Below are positions 42,402 to 52,025 of a DNA stretch of 64,000 bases, piece by piece. This DNA comes from Strigamia acuminata (taxonomy: Eukaryota; Arthropoda; Chilopoda; Geophilomorpha; Linotaeniidae). The stretch lies in the NCBI GenBank assembly GCA_949358305.1, contig OX442314.1:62815369-62879368 (forward strand), written 5' to 3'. Numbering within the stretch: the first letter of the stretch is position 1; each line of letters opens with the position of its first letter. Below the pieces are notes generated by a model, which saw only the letters and a list, made by a program, of their open reading frames with translations, was not told where the DNA came from and made no database searches. A program made the translations under genes and the position numbers.

Positions 42402-43442
42402 TGTCACGTCGTAGTCGACTTTTTAACAATGGTTTCGGAAATTTGAGAATTTCCAGGGATTGTAATAACCAGAAAATTTAGGTTTGCAGGCGCTGCAACT
42501 CTTAAAACTTTGCCGGGGGTGGTAGCTAGGTTAAGACAGCGTCTATTCGTGAAATCTGTATTTTATGGGTGCAGGATTCAATTCGGGCGCCGTACAAAAT
42601 GGCGAACGTTGATACTTCGAATTTAAGACCAAAATATCGCTCTTCACTAGGGAAAATGTCGTCATATGCTAGGCGTACTTACGAAGAGTATGTTTCTTCT
42701 CCTGAACACGCGCAAACGTTGGGTGAACGCGCAAACAGGTACCAAACCGCAGACAACGTCGTCGAACCGTCGATAATGAAATGAATACGCAATTGAGACG
42801 AGTATGAGTTCAAAATGTCTAGGCTGAGGAGGAAGTCACAGTCGTGGCATAAAATGTATTGACGAATTAAGACCGTCGAATACGCCGTTTTTCCAGTAAT
42901 TTGTACGCAAATAATGGGCAAATAATAAATGTTGTGGTTAGTTAGACTAACATGAGAATTCGGGCTGCATAATGACCGTATGCGTTGAGACGCAACATAA
43001 TCGCACTTGGAAATCTCCTAGTTGAGACAGGAGCTGTTGTCTAGTCGAAGGCGAAAATTATTCTCCCTGTCAAAAATGTCTTGACAGAACAAGTCACCTC
43101 TGATCACATGTCAAAGGCCAAGTCAATTCCCAATGGGGACTGGGCAGAAAACAGGCGATCAGGGGTGAAATATGCAAATTTAGAGCGCGATTATATCAAC
43201 TTATTGCAGAATTCTCATGAATTGTCTGGATGGGGTGATTAAAACCAGGCCAAATCAAAGATAAATGTCAAAAATAAGGAAAAGAATATAAAATAAAATA
43301 ATAAATTTAGATTTGGGAAAAATAAAATAATCTAAAGAAACTAGAGCAATTTCTCAATAAAATTAGGGGAAAATTAGGGAAAAGGCGCAAAATACGCTTA
43401 AAATTTTGAAAATCATTACTGTCTAAAGTCAGGACCGTGACA
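42402..43442 (-). repeat. 3' LTR of element B
   Basis: 1041 bp, nearly identical to 53966-55006. Differences noted are at 42484 (t/c), 42630 (c/a) and 43394 (a/g). It is preceded, in element orientation, by the polypurine tract. Confidence 0.9.
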
Positions 43443-43457
43443 TTCCCCCCCACCTAG
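43443..43457 (-). promoter_or_regulatory. polypurine tract of element B
   Basis: The minus strand reads TAGGTGGGGGGGAA directly before the TG of the 3' LTR, the expected plus-strand primer position. Confidence 0.7.
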
Positions 43458-44283
43458 ATGTTTATTATATGGTTTCTATATAATCAACATCCAAATGGAG
43501 TTAACAAACATGATTGATAAAAATTTGAACATATAAATAAATAAAAATAATGAATCATCAACATTAATCTCATAATAAACACATAACACAGGTAGGGATT
43601 TATTTGGACAGACGCAACAGGCGCACAACTTGGCGCAATTACAGACAAGAACAAACAAACACAAACAAATGGGTTTAGGAGAGGAATATTGTAAAAAATC
43701 GTTTGATTAAAAATTAACAAAATCAATAGACGTTTAGGCGCTAATTACGACTAAATTCTAAATAAAATAATAAAATTTGTTAAATTATTTGATAACACTT
43801 GAAATTAACAATGGTATTTTTTGTTATGACTAGAAAATAAAATAATTTAAGATTAATTAACAATGCATATAGTGGCAAAATTTCTATAAAAATGTAAATT
43901 ATTAGCAAATAAAAATATTGATTAGGCGCTGATTTGGCGTCAATTATCACAATATAAGGATAGTAAAATTTCAATGATCACAAATGGTTAATGAAAATAA
44001 TTAGCAAAAATGATTAGTAAAATATAAATATCAAAAAATAAAAAGTTTGCAAACGAATATTATCTTCTTTCGTAGGCGTTTGAGTTTTCACGGAACTTTA
44101 CGTAAAAAATCTTCATCGAGGCGTATAACAATCACATTTTAAACAATTATAACACTCATTGTTTGTATCACAATTATCACAATAAAGTCCACACACACAA
44201 CAGTTCGTATATGGGTTTTTAGAAGGCGCAAAGTCACTGTAGGTTCTTGAAGTCAATCCATGAGTTTTTTTTTTATTTTTTTT
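43458..44283. other. AT-rich spacer inside element B
   Basis: Noncoding sequence between the 822-aa ORF and the 3' LTR. Several 'aggcgc' phrases recur. No ORF was supported. Confidence 0.4.
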
Positions 44284-46752
44284 TTAAAATGCAGACGCGC
44301 CTTGACCGTCCATCGCATAATAGACCAGTCTAAGCGCGGTTTTCACGAGAATCACTCTCACCTGTTGTTTAGAAGTCGCGTAGCACTTCTGGCTAATTCT
44401 GTTTACTCGGTAAAGGAAATGTCCGACGTAATATTGTTTAATGATGGACAACAACTTCTCGCCCGCGCTGTGGTCAAGTTGCAAGTCCGAAAAGATGATC
44501 GTTTCGAAAAGGCGCGTCAGAATACTCCAATCCACGACCAATTCGATTTTGGGCTCCCACGGCAATGAGTAGAAAATATCCTCAATCGGAATAATCTCTT
44601 CCATAATCGCAAGGGCGCAGGTGGGCTCCTCCAAACGCTTTTCTTTGGGTTTCGGGCTGACTGGCTCACGTAGACTCTCACGCGTGACAACCTCGCCCTG
44701 GTCGTCGTCGTTTTCCTTCGGTGGCGTCAAAATCATTTTAGGCATTCTTGACATCAAAGGCGATCGACGTCCAGCTTTTGCACCGCCCCGTCCAACTCCA
44801 GGAAGTCTGAAGGGCTCGTCGGCCTGAATCACTTCAATTTTGTTGTGTTCCCGCGCCGCCAGAAATGCCTTGTGGTTTTCCTCGTCGCCCGTTGACTCGC
44901 GAAGCGATTCGACATCCGACATCGAATAATCCACATCCGATGATAACTCCGAGGCGAGTATTCCTGTGTCCGCCACAATTACGGGGTCGTATCGGAATGA
45001 ATATTTGGTTCGGGGATCTGCCAATTTCGGATTTTCGGCAATCGCGTCCTCAAATTGTTGCACCAATTTTTCAGGCGCCAACTCGATGAGGATCTTTTCT
45101 GAAAAGTTCTTAATTTCATCCTTCGTCATGATCAACTCTGGATCCAGTGGTGGCTTGGCGGGCGCATTTCTCTCGTCCTCCAGTCGCTGGGCCTCTTTGA
45201 GTGCGTCGGCCTCGCGAAATCGTTTAACGGCGTCACGACGACTCTGATGCATTTGGGTGATGATCTCTTTTAAATTAAAGTGCACAGCGTGCACAATAAG
45301 GTGCTGCACCGCGTGTTCGTCTCCGGTACAGTCTTTTGTCATCTTTGCCTCTATTTCCTTCGCGATGTTTCCGAGGCGTCCGAAAATCGTTCCGACGACC
45401 GTCTTGAAGTCCGAGGCGCTAACATTGAAGTCCAAATTAATCGACATCTTGAAAAGTTCGCTCCATCCCTCCGATCCCAGATTGATTCGTCCTTGGCCCC
45501 TGTTCTCCATGGGGTACAGAATCTCAAGCTCGTGGCGCCGGAATATTTCGGACATCTGGGTGAAAATACGGTCTGGGCGCATCGTACATCCATTTCGGTC
45601 GAATCCCTGGAGATATCGTGGCTTCAGGGACGCGCATCCTTCCGACGACGTCGATCCGCTCGAGACCGCTGAAATGGCTTTAGCAATTGGATTCGAAATC
45701 TTGCTCTCCAATTTCTTGATGTCGTGGATTTTTGCGCACTCTCCTGCATCTCTCGCAATTTCGGCAGCGATATTCGCGATGGATGAAGATGGTGTGAAAT
45801 TCAACAACGCCTTAATATCTCGGTCAACCTTTTTAAACACTTGATCGCCCAACGAAAGTTCTTCTGTTGGTTTAACGACAGGCAAGGCGGCAGGCGCTCC
45901 TCCAACCGCTCCATTTTCCTCGATAATGACTGATGATGCGTCCAACGTTGGTCTGGATCGTCCCGTCACGAAGTGAGTGTCTCGATTCGCCTCCGCTCCA
46001 ATCCTTTTCGTCACTTTCTGCGTGTACTCCTTCAAACGATGCGTGCTTCGCTCCTCGTACGTATGTCGTGGACGCAGACTTGAATGCTGAAATGGCAAGT
46101 CGGTCGCAACTCTCTCCGGCTCCGAATACGCTCTTTTCGCATCCGCGATTACATTAGGCGCCGTCAAACACAGTTCTATACCCGATTTCACATCGTAGGT
46201 CTTTCCTTCAGGCGTCACAAACTGGTCCGGAAGTTCGGCAGGCTGTTCACCAGCTATTATGTATGCTCCCTCTGGATATTTCCAAGTCAACGGCCGGATT
46301 CCCTTCTCCTTTGCCAATTGCTTTATGCGTGCCAAATATGACGCGTGCGCATGACGAAAACGAGCGATGGCGTTTGCACTGCCGAACGGAATCCTCGGCG
46401 GTGGAAAATCCACTCCAGCCAACGATGTTTTGTCTATCGATTCATAACCAAGCACATACGCGAACATGAGGCGCATCCATTTCCTAAATTTGCAACGGCG
46501 CAAGTCACCGCCGCCCCGACACGCTCGGCATTCTCGTGGCGCCCGCAGTTGATAAATTTCAAATCCTGTCCCGCTACAAACTGGACACAGTTCATAGTTT
46601 GGAAAACTTTGGTCGTTTGGGTGGTCCGGATGAAAGCGTGGCACCAGTCCTTCGCCCGACGCTTCAATTGGTGGCATCGGCAGGTACTTTGGATAGCCTT
46701 TTTGGGTTGGTTTTGGAATCGTAATCGTTACTTTTGGATCGTAGGACGCCAT
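44284..46752 (-). CDS. extra ORF of element B, 822 aa, unknown function
   Basis: An open frame from ATG 46752 to 44284, downstream of integrase where env or accessory genes lie in LTR elements. Residues ~56-93 contain CPVCSGTG and CRACRGGG, two CxxCxGxG-type motifs as in the DnaJ cysteine-rich zinc domain, without a J domain. No signal peptide or transmembrane helix is visible, so an envelope protein is unlikely. The middle (about residues 300-560) is helical, with an Arg/Glu-rich segment 'HQSRRDAVKRFREADALKEA'. An acidic serine-rich stretch follows near residues 610-640. The C-terminal ~120 residues look globular. It could be an accessory nucleic-acid-binding or chaperone-like protein or a captured host gene. 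I do not recognise a family. Confidence 0.7.
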   Translation of the reverse strand: MASYDPKVTITIPKPTQKGYPKYLPMPPIEASGEGLVPRFHPDHPNDQSFPNYELCPVCSGTGFEIYQLRAPRECRACRGGGDLRRCKFRKWMRLMFAYVLGYESIDKTSLAGVDFPPPRIPFGSANAIARFRHAHASYLARIKQLAKEKGIRPLTWKYPEGAYIIAGEQPAELPDQFVTPEGKTYDVKSGIELCLTAPNVIADAKRAYSEPERVATDLPFQHSSLRPRHTYEERSTHRLKEYTQKVTKRIGAEANRDTHFVTGRSRPTLDASSVIIEENGAVGGAPAALPVVKPTEELSLGDQVFKKVDRDIKALLNFTPSSSIANIAAEIARDAGECAKIHDIKKLESKISNPIAKAISAVSSGSTSSEGCASLKPRYLQGFDRNGCTMRPDRIFTQMSEIFRRHELEILYPMENRGQGRINLGSEGWSELFKMSINLDFNVSASDFKTVVGTIFGRLGNIAKEIEAKMTKDCTGDEHAVQHLIVHAVHFNLKEIITQMHQSRRDAVKRFREADALKEAQRLEDERNAPAKPPLDPELIMTKDEIKNFSEKILIELAPEKLVQQFEDAIAENPKLADPRTKYSFRYDPVIVADTGILASELSSDVDYSMSDVESLRESTGDEENHKAFLAAREHNKIEVIQADEPFRLPGVGRGGAKAGRRSPLMSRMPKMILTPPKENDDDQGEVVTRESLREPVSPKPKEKRLEEPTCALAIMEEIIPIEDIFYSLPWEPKIELVVDWSILTRLFETIIFSDLQLDHSAGEKLLSIIKQYYVGHFLYRVNRISQKCYATSKQQVRVILVKTALRLVYYAMDGQGASAF

Positions 46753-47283
46753 AATAAATTATCGTAAAGTGAAACTAAAAGAAATGGAAATTTTCCACGA
46801 AGAAAAAGTTATTTTTAACAAAAATGTTCAATTAAAAATGAATTGTTGTGAGATAGAAAGTACTTACGGGTGATAGACGCACAATTTTTAACAATATTTA
46901 TCCAGTTTAAGTGATTGTTAAGTTTTTGAGGCGTGACTATTCAGACGCAAATTAAAATGTAGCTAAGTCGTGCCCTCACATGTCTTTAATACACGCGGTC
47001 TCGCTACGGGGTCGCCTCGTCATAAAATATGACACGGACCTCTCGCGTGAACGAGATTTAATCACGCACTTCGAAGAAGCATGAGTTTGGACTTAGTAAA
47101 TTTTTGTATCATCATTTTAAATTGATGAATTTCAAATTCCTAAACTAATCTTTACTTACTATTTTCAGCGTCTATCCTCCGTAAATATTTGGTTTAAAGC
47201 AGGGAAAATTATAAACACAGGAAGGAAAGAAGGTTGGGTAAAGTAAAGAAAGAAATAAAATTATAAAATGAAAAGAAATTAAG
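46753..47283. other. spacer between integrase and the extra ORF of element B
   Basis: Noncoding; AT-rich with a GC-richer patch near 46970-47070. It may hold a promoter or splice acceptor for the downstream ORF, but none was identified. Confidence 0.35.
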
Positions 47284-48430
47284 TTATTTTATCGAAAATG
47301 AAGCGATGATGGTTTCAATTTCCGATGTAAACGCAGCAACATGTTTTTCGATCATTGTTACGTCCGTTTGGTCCAAATCATCATCATTATTGAACCAATG
47401 GCGCAATTCTACGACGTTATACGGCAGCATTCGACGACCATCCTTGTCCATAAGAATGACAGTATTGGGTCCAGTTAATTTATGGATTACGTAAACGCCT
47501 TCCGTCCTCTGTCGAAGTCCTGCAGCAAACTGTCGGTCCGCTGATGACAATTGTCGATTTTTAATAGACACAAAATCGCCTGGTTTGAAATCGTGTGGTC
47601 TTCTTTTTCGATCGAACCAACGTTTATGTCTAATTTGAGCTTTTTGTAAATTTGCAGTGGCATTATTTCGCAATTCTCTCATCAATTCATGCGTCTCTCG
47701 CGCTCATGCTGGCGGCAGCGGCTGTCCATCGTCGGTGTCCGAATCGAAATCACCTGGATAACGCGCCTCTTGTCCCGTCACCATTTGATAAGGAGAATAC
47801 TGAAGTGAAGCTTGATAGGCTGAGTTGATTGCTAGCACAAAATATCCAATGTGAACGTCCCAGCGCACATGCTCTTCAATATATGCCAAAATGCAGTTTT
47901 TCAATGCTTGGTTTAATCTTTCGGCCAAGTTCCCCTGTGGATGATAAACAGCCGTGTAGCGATTGATGGCGCCAAAACTCTGACATGCGGCCTGGAATTC
48001 CATTGATCGGAAAGCTGGCGCATTATCACTGATGATAACCTTTGGAAATGCCCATCGCTGAATAAATCCTTGCAATTGTTTGATTGTTGTTCTCCAGTCA
48101 GATGTCTCAGTCAATCTCACATCCAACCATCGACTGGCGGCATCCACAATTACTAATGCGTAACAATGTCCCCCAATCGATCGGGGCTTTTTACCATAAT
48201 AATCGATGTAAATTGTGTGAAACAAATGTCGTGGTTTGGCCATGATCATTGGTCCATATGGAAGGCGATTTAACGGCTTGGCTCGTTGACATGGTTCACA
48301 TTTTTGAATCCAAAGCAAAACGTCCTCCTTCATTTTTGGCCAATAAACTCGGGCCCGGAGTCGATGAAGTGTTTTCTCAACTCCTAAATGTCCGCAGCTC
48401 GGCGGGTAATGCAGAGCCTGATACGCGCTG
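47284..48430 (-). pseudogene. integrase region of element B, out of frame and with a stop
   Basis: The frame carries an HHCC-type finger (His pair in 'LHYPPSCGHLGVEKTLHRL', Cys pair 'CEPCQ') and the catalytic triad in 'IYIDYYGKK', 'ISDNAPAF' and 'NLAERLNQ'. It lies in a different frame from the upstream pol, so a frameshift or small deletion occurred near 48420. A TGA at 47704-47706 interrupts it before the C-terminal segment (47703-47284), which has the basic 'HKRWFDRKRRPHDFKPGDFV' region typical of gypsy integrase C-termini. Pol is not expressed intact from this copy unless recoding occurs. Confidence 0.8.
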
Positions 48431-51400
48431 CTTGCACTTGGTCGTTGGGCAAATGTCCTTGATCAAGATATTCGATTAATTCGGCGCTCCACGTGTCTTC
48501 GTGTTGTCGACGAATTATTTCGTTAATTGTTGGTATTAGACGAAAAGATTGGTGTTCTTGCGGCGCATCATGTGCTTGTTCAGCCTCATCCTCTTCTTCG
48601 TCCTGTTGTTCATCAACAATTAGTCGTCTTGATGCATTTCTTTGAAATTGTGATCGATCTTGACGCACTCGTTGTGGTATAAATCCTGCACGTCCCATCC
48701 ATGCCGGTCGATAAGTTGTTGAATCGTCCGACGAATCCGAATCCGGACCTCCATATCCGTCAAAATTCGGTCGCGCAGCTCCAGATGGTCCTGCAGGTGG
48801 GCTCAGCACATTAGGGGTCGGAAATGATGCAGTCGGCACATTTGGCGATGGCAGAGGCGGCATTAAAGGTGGCAATGGTGCAACAGCTCCAGGAGGTGTC
48901 GAAACTTGTGTTTGTTGACGTGCTCTGGCTCGAGTCAATACCTGATAATTTGGTGGCGGTCTCTTCTTATTTTTAGAACCCTTTGGCCTACCCAATTTTG
49001 GTTTGATCCGCTGTTGTCGTCCTTGCGCTCTTGTCATCACAGCTGCGTTATTTCGTTGTTGTGCCGCAGCCAATCCAACTCTAATAATGTTGATTATTGG
49101 TAATTTTGGCCAATCATTTGGATCGTCAAAATAAGCGATGTAGCATGTTTCATCAACGAGAGGCGAGTCGTCCGCATCCAATGGTTCCGATGGTTCCACA
49201 GGCGCACGGCTAAGGGCATCCGCAACACGATTCTGTGCTCCTGAACAGTAAAGAAATGTAAATTTGTACTCACTGAGGGACAGAACCCATCGTGCTAGGC
49301 GTCCTTTTGGTTCTCGCTGTTGGAAAAGCCACTTTAACGACAAATGATCGCTTTCTAAATAAAAATTCATCATCTCAAGATATACACGAAATCTCTTGAC
49401 CGCCCAAACCGCCGCTAAGCACTCAATCTCGGTAACGCTATAATTCTTTTCTGCAGAATTCAATGCACGTGATGCAAAGGCGATTGGTGTTCGTTCACCT
49501 TGATCATTTAGTTGCATAAGTGCAGCGCCCAAACCTGAATAGCTGGCGTCTGTTTGTAGTATGTATGGCTTGGTCCAATCCGGGAATCTTCTGTGTAGAG
49601 TTGGTTCTGCCAATCCTCTCTTGAGTGAATCAAATGCTTCTTGGTGTTGAATCGTCCAATTCCACTCAGAATCTTTTTTGAGTAAGGGGCGAAACACCTC
49701 GCATGTTTTTGAATAATTTGGGAAAAATGACTGATAATAACCAATCATTCCTTTGAATCTTTGTAATTCTTTGATGTTGGTAGGCGCCGGAAAATACTGA
49801 ATTGCCGTCACCTTATTTGGGTTTGGTTTAATGTGTCCAGCCTCTACAATATGTCCTAAAACTTCGAGCGATGTTCTGCATAATTCCGTCTTGCCGGCGT
49901 TCATCGTGAATCCCGCTTCATCCAAGGCTTGAAGAATTATTTTGAGATGTTGCACATGCTCCTCGAAAGTCTTGCTGAAAATTATGACGTCATCGAGATA
50001 AACGAACACGAACTTGTAAAGATATTTCGACAAAGTTTTGTTCATGGCTCTCTGCAGAGTTGCTGGGCCATTAATGGGTCCAAACGGCATTCTCACATAT
50101 TCGAAAAGTCCTCTGTGCGTAATAAATGCGAGAAATCTCTCGTCACCGGGGCGCACTCCAATCTGGTGGAAAGCTTCTCGTCCGTCTATGATCGAAAACC
50201 AATTTGATCCTCCTAAATAAGAAAATATATTATCGATGTCGGGTAGTGGGTAGACATCAGGTAAAGTTTGAGCATTCATCGGCCTAAAATCCATAGCTGT
50301 ACGCCAGTCTCCAGTTTTCTTGGGAACAACAACAGGCGCCACCGCACAATCACTTTTTGATCGACGAATAATGCCTTGTTTTAGTTTTTGGTCCAAATAA
50401 GCATCAATTACCATCTTTTTTGCTGGGTTAACGGGTCTTACAGGCACATGAATTGGTCTAAAGTCCGGTTTTAAATTTACTTCAAACTGAGTGTTGTTAC
50501 ATAATCCAACCTCCTCGCGAAATACTTTCGAAATTGGTCGAAGAGTCTGAATTAATAAACGAATTTGGGGTACCGTCAATGATGACCACAGCTGGTCGTA
50601 AATCCAGTCCAGTTGTGTTGGATCACTGCTTGGTTGATATTGTAGTACATTAACATCCAGAGGCGGCTCCGAAATCGTCGAATGATCGTGTACTCTGGCC
50701 ATGAGCGCATTTTCATCCACACGACGCGAAAGCTGTCTTCCTTGTGTGTTAAGTTGTTTTATTGTTGGTGATAATTCATAAAGGCGTCTCCGCTGTCGTC
50801 TTGCACGTCTGCGTTGGCTAAGCGTCGAAAACAATGATGAATTGAATTTTCTTGATTTTTTAATGGAATCCTTCCTCTTTGGTGACCATATAAATGACCA
50901 CTGATCTCGTGTACGATTCCGAATCCTCTTGATTTGGTGCTGAGCATCGTCATTTGGATATTCGAAAATCTCTTGCGACAAAGGTCGATGTTCTAGAAGA
51001 ATACAATTAATGTTGTTAATTAATACCTTGGGTACATCCTTAGTGCTGTCCTTTGTATCATCGGGCTTCTTGATGGGAAATAAAAGAACAGATTCTGACT
51101 TATTAGCTTGTTCTAAAGTCATGAATTGTCTTCGCTCTGGCGATCCCTTCAAATACCACTGGCACAATTCAAAGTCTGTGCACAGACCAACCGCTCTGCA
51201 GAAATCTCTTCCCAACAGAAGGTCCTCTGATGTTTTGGGTATAATTAAGCAAATGAAAGAAATAACGGCCAAGGGTGCGCGCACTGACAGTTTAACAGAT
51301 CCCTTAACTGGAATTTTGTCATCGGCCGCTGTACGTACTGTTTCGTGAAGTTCGAGCAATTCCAAACCCATATTGGCTTTAAGTTTGTTAAATAATGACT

Positions 51401-52025
51401 CTGACATTACACATGTCTGAGCGCCTGAATCCAAAAGTGCGACAAAACTCACGTTAGCCCATGTTATTTTGATATATGGTGCTTCTCTGTTGAAGCGATC
51501 AGTCTTCGTAATTTCGATTCTTGGCTCTTCGGATTTTTGCAATTCCTCGGGCGACAAAAGAACGAAGTTTGTTTGCAACGTCTCATTCTGCGTTGTCAAC
51601 GAAGTTGGTTTTTTGGGGGTTTCCTTGGCTTTCACAGACGAAAGTTGCGCTGATTTTGTTGGTTGTGGTGTTACGACACCGGGTGTTTTTGTTTTTAATT
51701 TACTTGAATCTGATTTGATTAATGTAGTTAATTTAATGTCCGTAGACGGGGTTAATGATTTGTTATTGTCTTCTCGAACAGCAGATGGCGCCTCTGGTGT
51801 CGGAGTAGACGGTTTTGTACTTCCATCGATGTCTGGTGATTCCTCAGTCTTCTTCTCAGTAGAGTCCTTGATGTTTATGTCCGACCCACTCTCTGGACTC
51901 ATGCTTTGAGCAGGCCGCTTGCGTTTCCCGACTGACGACTCCATTCCTTGCCACAAACGGGGCACACAGGCCTCCATGATTGCCTGTCGGACATGAACCA
52001 TTTGTCCGTTGGTGTTTTTCTCCAC
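48384..52025 (-). CDS. pol: Pol of element B (protease, RT, RNase H)
   Basis: An open frame of 1213 codons overlapping the end of gag by 127 nt in the -1 frame, so -1 frameshifting is the likely expression mode. Its first codon is GTG, not a convincing start. A Ser/Thr/Lys-rich linker precedes the protease (LLDSGAQT, Asp-Ser-Gly at about residue 197). RT has 'GGSNWFSIIDGREAFHQI', 'RMPFGPINGPATLQ' and YLDD at about residue 674. RNase H begins near 'LQTDASYSGLGAAL' (about 828). A Pro-rich, basic linker follows, then the frame ends at 48384 just where the integrase finger begins in another frame. Ty3/gypsy type. Confidence 0.85.
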   Translation of the reverse strand: MEKNTNGQMVHVRQAIMEACVPRLWQGMESSVGKRKRPAQSMSPESGSDINIKDSTEKKTEESPDIDGSTKPSTPTPEAPSAVREDNNKSLTPSTDIKLTTLIKSDSSKLKTKTPGVVTPQPTKSAQLSSVKAKETPKKPTSLTTQNETLQTNFVLLSPEELQKSEEPRIEITKTDRFNREAPYIKITWANVSFVALLDSGAQTCVMSESLFNKLKANMGLELLELHETVRTAADDKIPVKGSVKLSVRAPLAVISFICLIIPKTSEDLLLGRDFCRAVGLCTDFELCQWYLKGSPERRQFMTLEQANKSESVLLFPIKKPDDTKDSTKDVPKVLINNINCILLEHRPLSQEIFEYPNDDAQHQIKRIRNRTRDQWSFIWSPKRKDSIKKSRKFNSSLFSTLSQRRRARRQRRRLYELSPTIKQLNTQGRQLSRRVDENALMARVHDHSTISEPPLDVNVLQYQPSSDPTQLDWIYDQLWSSLTVPQIRLLIQTLRPISKVFREEVGLCNNTQFEVNLKPDFRPIHVPVRPVNPAKKMVIDAYLDQKLKQGIIRRSKSDCAVAPVVVPKKTGDWRTAMDFRPMNAQTLPDVYPLPDIDNIFSYLGGSNWFSIIDGREAFHQIGVRPGDERFLAFITHRGLFEYVRMPFGPINGPATLQRAMNKTLSKYLYKFVFVYLDDVIIFSKTFEEHVQHLKIILQALDEAGFTMNAGKTELCRTSLEVLGHIVEAGHIKPNPNKVTAIQYFPAPTNIKELQRFKGMIGYYQSFFPNYSKTCEVFRPLLKKDSEWNWTIQHQEAFDSLKRGLAEPTLHRRFPDWTKPYILQTDASYSGLGAALMQLNDQGERTPIAFASRALNSAEKNYSVTEIECLAAVWAVKRFRVYLEMMNFYLESDHLSLKWLFQQREPKGRLARWVLSLSEYKFTFLYCSGAQNRVADALSRAPVEPSEPLDADDSPLVDETCYIAYFDDPNDWPKLPIINIIRVGLAAAQQRNNAAVMTRAQGRQQRIKPKLGRPKGSKNKKRPPPNYQVLTRARARQQTQVSTPPGAVAPLPPLMPPLPSPNVPTASFPTPNVLSPPAGPSGAARPNFDGYGGPDSDSSDDSTTYRPAWMGRAGFIPQRVRQDRSQFQRNASRRLIVDEQQDEEEDEAEQAHDAPQEHQSFRLIPTINEIIRRQHEDTWSAELIEYLDQGHLPNDQVQAARIRLCITRRAADI

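Noticed and set aside
42569-42784. 71-codon plus-strand frame, repeated at 54133-54348 with one change
   Set aside because: Both copies lie inside the two LTRs of element B, antisense to its genes. Their conservation only reflects recent LTR identity.
45257-45844. 195-codon plus-strand frame
   Set aside because: Shadow of the minus-strand 822-aa ORF of element B.
44284-46752. Envelope gene reading for the extra ORF of element B
   Set aside because: No signal peptide, no transmembrane helix and no fusion-peptide-like or furin-site layout was seen, so an env call is not supported.
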